Source: Medicago truncatula
Taxonomy: Eukaryota > Streptophyta > Magnoliopsida > Fabales > Fabaceae
Direction: 5' to 3'
DNA: 64,000 nucleotides
Assembly (NCBI RefSeq): GCF_003473485.1
Contig: NC_053046.1
Location: 8,876,001 to 8,940,000 of the forward strand
The notes under the pieces are model-generated. The model did not search any database and had not been told where the DNA came from. It was given only the letters and a program-made list of their open reading frames with translations. Shown here one piece after another: positions 1-11,100 of the stretch. The first letter of the stretch is position 1; each line of letters begins with the position of its first letter. The translations under genes and the position numbers were made by a program.

Positions 1-92
1 GCCCTAATGAAATCCTCTTTCCATAGTTTGCTATATTTCACTATACTTCCCTACAAGTTCAGAAGTGAATTTGGCAATTTGTTATACTACAG

Positions 93-294
93 ATACGGAG
101 AAGAAGCTGCTCACGCAACAAATGAAGGGCTTAATGCTGCTGGTCATGCTTTGGGCACTGCATGGGCTGCATTTAAGATTAGGAAGGCTATTAACCCTAA
201 GAGTGTTTTTAAACCTACCACCCTGGCCAAGTCTGCTGCTAAAGCTGCAGCTTCTGATTTGAAGTCTAGCAAGTCCAAGTCCAAGTCCAAGTAA
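93..294 (+). CDS. ERD7/senescence-domain protein, last exon (5' part outside window)
   Basis: Only the final coding exon is present. An AG at 91-92 ends an intron, and the frame then reads YGEEAAHATNEGLNAAGHAL, followed by GTAWAAFKIRKAINPKS and a Lys/Ser-rich tail, with the stop TAA at 292-294. This matches the C-terminal end of the plant senescence/dehydration-associated (ERD7-like) family, where the same Gly/Ala-rich senescence-domain segment and the ALNPKS-like motif close the protein. Family members are induced by drought, cold and ageing and associate with lipids or membranes; that is family knowledge, not visible here. The frame stays open upstream of the AG, but the residues there do not resemble the family, so I take 93 as the exon start. 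The tail is extended by Ser-Lys repeats. Confidence 0.85.
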
Positions 295-2425
295 TTTATG
301 GCAGTTCTTGTAATTTAGTTTAGGTTTGGCCATCCTGCCATCAGAAGCTGTTGCTTTCAGCTTTAAATTACCACTTTTTTCTTAGGAAAGAAGAGGAGGA
401 GCATAGTAACATGATCTGTTGTTTTTATGGTTTACTTTTCTGTGCATGTGTAATATTTGGACTTTCTTCTAATTTTTATAACAGGATATAATCTTATATA
501 ATCTTTAAAAGAAGATCATATTTATCATGTAAAGATCAGCAATGTCTGGTTGTAACTTGTACGTTGCACTCACTAAGTATGTATATCTTATATAATCATG
601 CTCTGCATGCCCGTATGCCTTATCTGTTTGTGGCACCTTTATTTATTGCTTAGGTAGCAAGAAAATCACTATCACTACTAGTAATGTTTAGTGATGAATA
701 ATGGGAATTGATAAATTTCACTTGTGGTTTTGGTCTCTAATCCTCCACGATGTGGTTGTTCCTAAAGTGCGTTTATAATCACATATCACTTTCTTACACT
801 GTGGAACGAGGAAGTTTTAATTGCGCCAGTTTTAAGTTAGATACATCCAAAATGATGTTATTTTCACCTTGCATCAATTCGATTCTTTTAACATTTTCTG
901 GTCTGAAAGTAATAGGGAAATGTTTGATGGACACACAAATACTCCAATAACACCATGAGAAAAAATAAATAAAATATATGATATGTTAGTGACGTGATAG
1001 GAAGAGAGATAGAAGACACATAAGGCGTTAAATTATTGTATAAAATTTAGAAATGTTCAAATATACGAGTTGTAATAAGCTTTACCGCTTCACTCACTGC
1101 TCACATCTTGCTCAGTGGCATTTTTTGGGTACAGAAACATGCTATTTTCTTCTCTTGAAGTTGGCTTAGTGGGGCTCAAATAGATTAATATTAGAGCTAT
1201 GTGACATTTCACCATTCATATGATTATATCTATTGTTAGACCGTTAAGTGTATAAACCGAAAGTGACTGATTGTGCCAACAGCCTAACCTTGTATTCTTT
1301 TTCACCTTATAATGTTAAAAAATAATGGCGGAAAGTGAAAGTTTAAGCGAGGTGAGACGTAAGTATCCTAATTACTCCAATGCATGATGAAGGATGTAAA
1401 GAAAATAAATAAAAAACTGTAATTTTCAACTCACTTTGTTCATAAGAGAGGCTTAAAATAGTTAAATACTGAATCAAAATAATTTGTATTCTATTTCTAA
1501 TAGTCTTACATTATTGTTATATTAAATGATAAAAAAAATGAATTTTAATATTATTTTAGCCTTAAATTTCAAAACCGGTTTTATGGTACACAAGTGAGAT
1601 AAATTTTGTATCATGTACATTGTATAAGTTACTTTCCACCTTTGAATTAATAGGTTTCATCATTAAATCAAATGAAATATGATGAGACTTACAAATCAAT
1701 CGATGAAAAATACATTTGCTTTTGGTGTAAGACTATTTCACAAAGCAATATTTCAATCGTGTATTTATATTTAATTGAACTGTACATTTCCATCTATCTT
1801 CTATCACATTTTTGAAAGGTAAATTCAGAGAGGATGAAAGTAGTAGTAGCTTATAGAATCATGAGCTGTTCTTGCATAAGCTACATACCTTTTTTTTCCT
1901 CTTTGGAGAGCGTGGGGAGGTAAAGCATTATTGGAGCACCAACCAACATATCTTAAGATGGTGATGTTTTATTTTAAATATGTTCTCAAATTTTTCAATG
2001 GTCATCCAAGTTTTGGTAGCGAATCAAATGCTACTTTTGTGCGCATACCATTCCACTCTTATGATGATAAATCAATCTTTAACCTAAACAATGTCCATAA
2101 TAAATAGTTGCTCTAAAATGCTGTGTAGAATTTTGTCATCGAGTCGATTAATTTTTTGATAAATTGTGGTGACTGGTGATACCTATATTTTCATCAGAAA
2201 ACAAGAGTAAGGAACTCTATATCAAGAGTGCTATAGAAAATTGTACTTTACAAAATCAAAACATTATTGTAACTTTTGCAAAATCATGATCACTATAATA
2301 TCAAATATATCAATGTTCTTATAAGACACATTCCCCCAGAAACTTGTGCTTTACAAAATCATCTAGAATAAATTAAATGGAAAGGAAAACGTACCGTTCA
2401 ATTAATTAGCACATATATTAGACAT
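295..2425. other. 3' UTR of the ERD7-like gene, then spacer without recognisable genes
   Basis: The first few hundred bases after the stop are T-rich 3' UTR-like sequence. The rest is AT-rich with only short random reading frames; I see no gene or structured repeat in it. Confidence 0.6.
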
Positions 2426-2525
2426 AAAGGTATGGATTTCACTTGATTCTCTTCATTGAACATCTCTCAATGATTTGATTGCTATTTTGAGATTCTTATA
2501 AAAAAAGGTATGGATTTCACTTGAT
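2426..2525 (+). repeat. Short A-tailed insertion with 22-bp flanking direct repeats
   Basis: A 22-bp sequence containing GGTATGGATTTCACTTGAT occurs at 2426-2447 and again at 2504-2525. Between them lie 56 bp (2448-2503) ending in TTCTTATAAAAA. An A-rich 3' end plus a long exact direct repeat is the signature of target-primed retroposition. The body is too short to assign to a LINE or SINE family. Confidence 0.6.
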
Positions 2526-3589
2526 GCCCTTTCATTAAAGACGACTTCCAAACTTTTCTACATACTTGTTACCAAAAAACAAAACTTTTGAAATATTTAT
2601 GCCCCTTTTTATATCTTAGGTGGTCCTTAGGAATTCTTTTTGACCAAAAAATAGGTATCGGCCTCTGTGGAATGGAACTAAATTTTCTATGAAAATATGA
2701 AAGGGCTCCAAATTTATGCACTCTTTTGTTAGTGCCCAAAGAATTTGCATATCTACCTATTGCTTAATGTCTGCCTGCGTGTTTGGCCAACAATAGTTAA
2801 CGACAAGAGATTTTTAGAAATTGAGATTTTTTTCCCTAGGAAAAAGAAGTTAGTTACAATAATACCTATTCTTGAGCACTAGTTTATATTACACATGAAT
2901 GGAAGACAAACGAGCAACCAATCATTGCAAACACTACATTTATGGATTTAGGAGACCTTAATTGTTATTTATGGTCTTTTGAACTTATGTAGAAGGTCAA
3001 CAACTTCTGAAGCTTAATGATATAAAAACATGTTGATTGTCAGAACACGCTTTCTCATGTTTGACTACTTTGCTTGACGCAGTTTTGTGGGTTGCTTGTC
3101 CCACCGTAAAAGCTATGGTCCCTAATCTCAGAAGTAATGAAACCTCAGTCAAGTCCACACATGCATGTTTTTCTTCTATCAACTAGTACATCATAACATT
3201 TGTTAGCCTAAGTGTGATCTTCTATCTAGCTGGTGAGGCAAAAAGTTCACAAACGTCTCATTTTTCATAGATACTCCCATCGTCAGAATATATGAAAAGG
3301 AACATCCTTAACAAAGTCATCTGAAAAAAAAAGAAACACATATACATTAGTTTGAGATATTATTGTTATTAGTGTTGTTATCAACTTGATTGATGTGATT
3401 AGGTTTGATAGAAATAAAAAAGAGGTTTGATATCAAGTTTGTTTCTTGGAAATCAACCTTTTATACGGTGATCTTCAATATTTCTCTTGATGTCAACCAC
3501 TATATAGGGGCCTCTTTTTCAACTATCCATGAATTTGCGATTCTTAAGGTCTTTTATATGTTTTAATCCATTCTCCTTAGATTAAAGAT
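2526..3589. other. Spacer, nothing recognised
   Basis: AT-rich sequence with short unremarkable reading frames on both strands. I see no gene, inverted repeat or RNA gene. Confidence 0.5.
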
Positions 3590-4080
3590 GTCATATGACA
3601 CCCTATTGTTTCTTGGGTTAAATGCAACATAGATGGCACAACAAAAGGTTGCTCGGTACCAACTGTTTGTGGTGATATTTTCATAGATAACAATGTTGTT
3701 GTTGTAGATTGTAACATATCTACTGTTTTTTATACAAAGCTCATTGAGGTTATGCATCCAATTGAGATAGCTTTAAAAAAATGGTTGAATCTCTCTTTGG
3801 TTTGAAACAAATTCTCAATTGGTTACTTTTGCTTTAAAGAATTATGGTTTTGTTTCTTTGAGGTTAAGAAACAAGTGGCTAAATTATGCGGAGTTAACTA
3901 AGAATATGTGTTTCATTATTTCTCATATCTTAAGAGAATGCAATCGTTGTGCAAACAAGATTGCTTATCTTAGACTCTGAAATAAGAACTTTGTGTGGTG
4001 GGATTCTATATATCATTCTTGAATTTCAGATTTATTTAACCAAAATATATTATAACTTCCTTATTATCGTTTCTTCAAGT
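3590..4080 (+). pseudogene. RNase H-like domain relic (RVT_3 / non-LTR retrotransposon type)
   Basis: From 3608 the frame reads VSWVKCNIDGTTKG, then a CGDIF segment, then IEIALKKWLNLSL. This matches the start of the plant RNase H-like domain (W-K-x-N-x-D-G-x-x-x-G, then C-G-x-x-F/R) found at the C-terminus of LINE polyproteins and in related host genes. Homology continues in other frames to about 4080 (ISHILRECNRCANKIAYL, then WWDSI), so the copy is broken by stops and frame changes. No flanking duplication or poly(A) was found, so it may be a LINE fragment or a decayed host gene of the same family. Confidence 0.65.
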
Positions 4081-5244
4081 GTTTTACTTTGCATCTTTTT
4101 TCCTTCACCAAAGATTTATCCGTTGAATTTTTTGGTAAGATTTGTAACCAGACAAATGTTGTTTGTGTCATTGACTGTTACTAAAAGTTTTTGCCTAATC
4201 CCTTTAATATTTGTAATTTTTCTTCTTTTTATTTTGATTAAATAAAAAAACAAAAGACATCCAATTTTGAAACTTGTGGTTAATATATACTCGAATTTTA
4301 ACTTGTCCCTTTTGTAAAAGGAAGAGAAAGAGACAAATTAACGAATACCTTAATAAAATCACGGTACTCTTTGAGGGAAGAAACAAGGACAAAAAAGGGT
4401 TTATTAGGACAATGTTTATGTAAGTGCACTACTTGTTTGTATTTTAACAACAAGAATACGCATATTATATTGTTTCTTTTTAGGTCATCTTTTAGCCATG
4501 CAATTGAAACAGAATATTGTGGACAATTTTTGGCACCAAGCAGTAGTTCAATCTTTTCTCCACTATTTTTACAATTAAAATTGTCTTAATCCCAAGCTTA
4601 ATTAGTGCTCATTTCGTCTTCAAAAGGCTCAGCAAGGAGGATAAATATATCACCAAATGGGTTAATATGGATTAATGAGTTGGAGCACAAAAGTTGTGTT
4701 CTAGAGGTTTAATTTCAGCCAAGTCAATGACCTGGTGCATGCCTAATAGATCCACATTCATCAACTAAGATTTCTTTAACAACAGCATGCTTCTAAATAT
4801 TGTGAGATCAGAATTAGATTATAACGTATTCATTAAGAAATAAAAGTTCTAAATATGATTATTTTACCACAACTTAATAAGAAGTTATATAGTTAATAGA
4901 GAGATGTTTTACACTTCCCTTTACTCTTATTATTAAATATATGATCGATCATCTCTTCGAGAGGTGAATACAAGAAATAAAAGTTTAAATATGATTTTAA
5001 TTCTTGAAATTATAACGATTTTTTTTTTGTCAGGGTTGCAAATTTTAAAAATATTTCATTTAGCCTCTATCATCAGTTTATTGGATCATATGCATGATTA
5101 TATTGGGTCACATATATATAACGTCAGAGACTAAAAGTAGTTTTTTTAATTTGCAAGGAATACATCCAAACAAAAAATTTACTTAGATCAAAACCAAATA
5201 CATTACTTGCAATTATATTTAAACCTTAAAGTAAATATTACTCA
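4081..5244. other. Spacer, nothing recognised
   Basis: AT-rich spacer. Short reading frames on both strands have low-complexity translations and no domain signal. Confidence 0.5.
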
Positions 5245-5254
5245 TATTTTGTAA

Positions 5255-5626
5255 GGTTAATAGTGCTTTACCCCCTATAGTATAAGTCATGTCCGATTTT
5301 CCTTCTGTAAAATAGTTTTTTTAAATTTCATCCTTGTAATTTGAAGATTTTTTGGTTTTGGACCTTAATAGAAAATTTCACCCCCTGTAATTTGAGCAAA
5401 TTTAGGTTTACCCTCTTGTGATTTGAGAAAATTTTGGTTTAACCCCCATGTTAATTTGAACAAATTTCGGTTTACCCCCTGCCATATCTTCGATTTTGTA
5501 CAGTCAAAATTCATGAAGGTCTAAAATCAAAAATCAAAAATTACAAGGACGAAATCCAAAAAATATATTTTACAGGAGGTAAAATCGGAAATGACCTATA
5601 TTACAGGGGGTAAAACACTATTACCC
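5255..5626. mobile_element. Non-autonomous Mutator-like element, 372 bp
   Basis: The ends are inverted repeats: GGTTAATAGTGCTTTACCCC at the left and the complement of the right end GGGGTAAAACACTATTACCC. The arms continue inward with phrases such as CCCCCTGTAATTTGAGCAAA. The element is flanked by TATTTTGTAA at 5245-5254 and again at 5627-5636. A 9-10 bp duplication with long AT-rich inverted arms fits Mutator-like elements. There is no coding capacity. Confidence 0.8.
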
Positions 5627-5636
5627 TATTTTGTAA

Positions 5637-8011
5637 GAGCCACTTCAATGACAATATTCTCCCTTAAAAGATAGGGAAAAGATAGACAAACACCCTTTAA
5701 AGGGTGTACCTCCATACACACGTTGACATGGCAAAAAATTATTAAAAAATAATATAAAAAAAAAAAAAAAGATGATCAGATCTAGAAAGAAAAAAGAAGG
5801 TGTGAAGCAGTCCAACCTCTTTTCTCTGTATATCTCTCCACCTATAACAACTTTCTCATCCAAACCCCCTAACAACCACCACCCCGCCACTGCCGTTCTT
5901 ACCTCAGATCTTCTATGTCTTCAATGTACATTTCTAGCACAACATCTTCGTATGGGAAACTCACTCTTGCTATTAAAGAAAAAAGGAAACTCATTCTTAT
6001 TCTTTTTGTAATTGTTCCTGCAACAAGTTCGCTCTTCGTTTTTAGCATTATTTGAGATGTTATGTTTGTAAGCCTTGTCATGGAATGGACATGTAGGGAA
6101 TTCTTTTTTATGTTAGTTTTTGGTAGAAAATTTTACCTTTTCTGTTCTCTGTATGTAATTGTAAACAGAAACTTTTTTCCAAACAAGATATTGAGTTAGT
6201 CTTAATAGAATAATTTGTAATTGATAATAATGATAATGATATCTTCAGGAGTGCGTTTGAGTAATTCACTGCCGTTAGCAAGTAGTTCTTGGCTGCAGGA
6301 ACCCATAAAACTATTTGCATTCACAATTTCTCCATTACCACTTCTGTTGCTGCTGTTGTTTATGGTATTTCCTTTTCCACAATCTCGTCGTCGTCTAAAA
6401 AGAGTGGCGAGAGAAAGATTGTAACGGCGGAGAGAGAAAGAGAGAAGGAGAGAGAGGGAAGAGTGGTGTTGAGGACGGCGGAGAGAAGGATGAAGGAACG
6501 GCAGACGGTGAAGGTGAGGCGAGAGGTGAAGGGAGAGGAAGAGAGAACTGTATGTTTGATCTGTTTTCTTTTTTTCTTTTACAAAGATTACATGAGCTTT
6601 GACAGAACTGCCATCAATTAAGTGTTGAAATTTCAAAATTACTATGCCACCTGGAGGTGTATAAGGGTGTGTTGCCAGCTATGTATGTCTACCTATCAGG
6701 ACTCAAAAGATATGTATGTATTATATTTTGATGTATTTTAACATAAATAAATATATTTTACTCCAAAAAAATAAATAAATTTTTTTATAATACCAATTAA
6801 CTGTAAGTTATCATTTTAGAAAAAAAATATTTATAAATAATATTTATTTATATCTTGCTTATGTCCACCAAAACACTTTGCTGCAAAAGATTTCCGGTTC
6901 CGAAGGCTCACCTTGTCTCATATCCTACCAACTCCAATGGTAGGAACAATCATTGCTTCTTTGAATATAGTTCTTCTCCTTCTCCAAGACTAGAGTACTA
7001 TTATGAAGCAAATTCAACGACTGGTGAAAGTCTTTCTTTCTTTTTTTCTTTTTCTTTAATAAAACTTTCTTGATGACTACATGCATGCTTTCAATCTAAT
7101 TATAAGATTTGGTGTTTCACAAAGTTTTCAACAAAGGAATAACTATCTATCTATTATATATCATGGTGCTTCAGTATTGCCGCCGGCCAATTTTTTTGTC
7201 GTTGACATTGCTGGAAATTGATTTTGATATCTAAACATCTATACAAATCGTTAGCATAAATGAAATACCATATGCACTTTTGAATAAAAAAATAATTTTT
7301 CATTACAGAAAAAACTATTTCTATAAAATAAAATATATAATGTAAGTGTGGAATTATATCTCACCCTTATTTTTCCAAGACTTTAGTAGTACCATTTTTC
7401 CTTTTAACTATATGTATTCAGTAAAACTCAAACTTTAATATAGGAGTATAAAAATACCTTTCAAGCGATAAGCATTTGGGTGTGGAATAAATCACCCCAC
7501 TTAATAATACCAAGCCTCTTGCTACATTGCCCTTGCACAAAGAAGTGGACAATGACAAAGCAATAGCACTCAAGAAAAAGAATAAATATTGTTCATCACT
7601 AATATATTTTGTTAAAATTAAGATATCTTATAAATGCAACCGCAAATATGAGCCCGGTTGACGAGCTAAAAACATCAAAGAATAGTGATAAGAAGGTTCA
7701 AAGTTTAAACTCTCAAAACTAATGTAACACATTAATTTACTAACATATTAATATTTGTCTATACAAAAATTAATATATACCACAAAATGTACGAGATTTA
7801 TTTAATTAGTTAACATCTCTCAACGTATATTCTTATCTTTACGCATTGAATAAATCAACTTTCGACCAAATGGTTAAGGGTCCAGATATCAGTATTCAGT
7901 CACTTGTGTCACACCATGTTGGTTGTTTTTCACATTGCCACCAATACTATTCATACTTAAGAACCATTTAAATAACTTATCTTTTTAAAACTTTATCGCA
8001 TAAGCACACAC
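5637..8011. other. Spacer, possible old inverted-repeat element at about 5680-6670
   Basis: No gene recognised. Near 5690-5820 and 6520-6680 there are loosely matching inverted segments (a GGTGTACCTCCA-like end against its complement, and inner TGTTTGATCTG-like words), so a degenerate transposon may occupy this part. Apparent reading frames of 110-144 residues around 6200-6640 are rich in Ser, Arg, Leu and Glu from GA/CT-rich DNA and match no family I know. The stretch 6850-8010 is featureless AT-rich DNA leading into the kinase promoter. Confidence 0.35.
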
Positions 8012-8020
8012 TATATATAT
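8012..8020 (+). promoter_or_regulatory. Possible TATA box of the AHK1-like gene
   Basis: The word TATATATAG lies about 115 bp before the chosen start codon, in a short run from CACACTATATATATAG. Spacing suits a plant TATA box with a short 5' UTR, but the region is AT-rich, so the call is weak. Confidence 0.35.
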
Positions 8021-8084
8021 AGAATACTGAAAACATAGTGGTTTCTCTCTGTCTGACACGAGGCATAAACAAAAACAAATTGGA

Positions 8085-8105
8085 ATGAGTTCACTTACTT
8101 TATAA
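8085..8105 (+). promoter_or_regulatory. Upstream ORF 1 of the AHK1-like gene (6 codons)
   Basis: ATG at 8085 opens a 6-residue frame (MSSLTL) ending TAA at 8103-8105, 23 bp before the main start. If the transcript begins near 8040, as the TATA-like site implies, this uORF lies in the leader. Confidence 0.4.
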
Positions 8106-8121
8106 GCTCATAGATATAGCA

Positions 8122-8160
8122 ATGAGTTATGGCAAAAAACATAGACAAAACAAGTTCTGA
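8122..8160 (+). promoter_or_regulatory. Upstream ORF 2, overlapping the AHK1 start codon out of frame
   Basis: ATG at 8122 is only 7 bp before the main ATG at 8129 and in another frame. It encodes 12 residues ([12 protein letters not shown]) and stops at 8158-8160, inside the main coding region. Ribosomes starting here would bypass the main start, so it could reduce kinase translation. The sequence alone does not show that it is used. Confidence 0.45.
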
Positions 8161-11100
8161 TTCTGAAAATTCTTTATGTTCATCAAGTTCAAGCCCTCCA
8201 ATGAGTAATAAGTATAGGTACATGTTCAATAGACTATTCAGGTTTGCCAATTCATGGAAGAAAAGTAACTCACCAAGAGGTAGAAGAATCTTCCATAGGG
8301 ATGTTGAGAAAGAAGAATTTCAATATGCTAGTAGTCACTGTCTTTCATCCTACTACAGTGTTTTTGTGGTTAGATTAGCAATCATGGTTAGTGAAACTCT
8401 ATATATATTTATGTTACAGCCTCTAAAATTTTAATTCAGTTACTATATAGTTTATCTATTTTAATAAAAGATAAATATGGATTTGGTGATATGATCAAAA
8501 TAATATTTTGCTTTATGCAGGTAATGTTAGCCATCTTGATAGGGCTATTGACCATATTAACATGGCATTTCACAAAGATTTATACGAAAAAATCATTGAG
8601 TAGTTTGGCATATGGTCTGCGTTATGAACTTCTGCAACGTCCGATTTTGAGGATGTGGAATATTTTGAATTCTACTTCTGAAATTACAACAGCTCAGGTC
8701 AAGTTGTCTCAATATGTTATCAGACGTTATAGCAACCCTGCATCTCAAGCTGAGCAAGTTGAGGTTGACTCTTCATTTATTACTCATTCTGTTCTTATTG
8801 TTTTATCATTAAGTATGTGAAGTTGAGTGAATGATGCTTAATTCAGTTATGGCTAAATTGGTCTGTTTTAAATTTTAAACATCTATGATATTGGAAATCC
8901 TTAATTACATTAGTCCTTTTGATTTAGTCGATTTCGTTATTATTTTATTTTTTAATAAGATTGGTCGATTTAGTTATTCAAATTGTCTCAAAACGACTAC
9001 CACGATCGAAATTTTCTATTTCAGAAATTATTTTAAAATTTCATTAATTTTAGTGTTGAAATTGTCTGATTTCTACTATTTCAGAGACAAATTAAACTGT
9101 TGAATAATATAGCACTATCTTCGTGGTCAAGTCATGTATTTAAATTTCATATTTATAAGCATATAACTTTATATTCATTATTTAATATATTATATGTTAG
9201 ATAAAATTATGTATGAAGTGTGTGAATTTTTAGTATGAAATTTTTCAATCATGCTAGGTTGAATTGATGAAATTCAAGGAGTAAAGTATAACAAAACATA
9301 CACTTATATTTGAGATCATAATGGCACTTATCATCCTAACCAATTTTTGTTATACATGTCCTGCTTTTATTTGTGGCAGCTATATGAAGCAATGAGGGCA
9401 GTAACATGGTCACTATTTGCTAGTAGAAAAGCACTAAACTCAATAACAATCAATTACAAGAATGGATTTGTTCAAGCATTCCATAGAGATCTAAAAGATA
9501 ACAACACATTTTACATCTACTCAGATCTTTCTAATTACTCCATGGTTGCAACAACCTCAAACATGCTCAAGTCCATTTCAACTCATCAAGCTTGGGATGA
9601 TAAAACACTTCATGGAAACTTCTCAGCAATTTGGTATAGAGAACCACTTGATCCTGTCACAGGCGAAAAAATCGGAAAAGCAATGAAAATTGCACCAGAA
9701 GATTTGATCAACATAGCAGGACTTTCACAAGTTCCTGATGGTGTAGCTACATGGCATGTAGCAGTTAGTAAATTTACAGATTCACCTTTGCTTTCAGCAG
9801 CATTACCTGTTTGGGATTCATCGAATAAAAGTATTATGGCTGTTGTCGGTGTAACGACTGCATTTTATAGTGTTGGACAGTTAATGAGAGAGTTAGTTGA
9901 GATGCATAGTGGTCACATGTATTTGACTTCTCAACAAGGCTATTTACTTGCAACTTCTACAAGTGCACCTTTGCTTACAAATTCAACTAAGCCGCCTCCA
10001 AAGCTTAAGATGGCGGTGGATTGTGAAGATGAAATAATAAGACTTGGAGCCGAGTGGCTGCAGAGAACTTATGGAAATCATTTTCCTAATTCAACTCATG
10101 AGGTTCATGTTGAGAATGCTAAGCTTGGGAATCAGCAATATTACATCGACTCGTTCTACCTAAACTTGAAGAGACTTCCTTTGGTAATAATTATTAAGAG
10201 ACTCGTGCTTTTAACATATTCTTTGGTGATAACCAAGGTTTTATATAAGATCCTCAACCTTTGATTATGGTTGCAATGATTAAGGTTCTTTATGTCGCCA
10301 TGGCCTTGTTGAGACATCAGTCATATATGACTGCAACTTTTTTACAATATGTCTCCATGGCCTTGTCGAGACATCAGTCATATCTGACCGCAATTTTTTA
10401 CAATATTAAAGATTGCGCTTTAAAATTGAGAAAAGGCTATATGTGCTGTTAGTGTAAACTAGTTTTGCTCTGACATCTAATGAAAGTCTAGCATTTTGTT
10501 AGTGTAAACTAGTTTTACAAAATTGGATTATGTGGCAACATGATAAATTGTGATTGGATGTCAGTGTAAAACTAATTTACACCAACAATGCACCTTCATT
10601 GAACTCTTTAAACTCTGGTGGTCACTTTTTTTTATTCAAATAATTCTATTAAGCATAAAGTTGCAGGAAAAAAATTCTGCCTCTATTTAATTTCTGTTTT
10701 AAGTAACCAATCATTTTGTTATGACGTAAACTTTGCGCAGGTAGGCGTAATCATCATACCAAGAAAGTATATCATGGGACAGGTGGATGAGAGATCTTTC
10801 AAGACATTGGTTATTCTGATATCTGCATCTTTATGCATTTTTGTCATTGGATGTGTTTGCATTTTGATATTGACAAATGGAGTGTCAAAGGAAATGAATC
10901 TGAGAGCAGAACTGATAAGTCAACTTGAAGCAAGAAGGAAGGCAGAGGCATCAAGCAACTATAAAAGTCAATTCCTTGCAAACATGAGGTTTGTTTTTTA
11001 AGTTCACTTCAGCAAACTTTTTCAGTACAATTCATGATATAATAAGTATTTAATTTAGAGAACACGGCCACCGACACATTTGTTTACATTCAATTACTTC

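Noticed and set aside
6202-6636. 144-residue minus-strand and 110-residue plus-strand frames
   Set aside because: GA/CT-rich low-complexity translations without recognisable motifs; overlapping on opposite strands.
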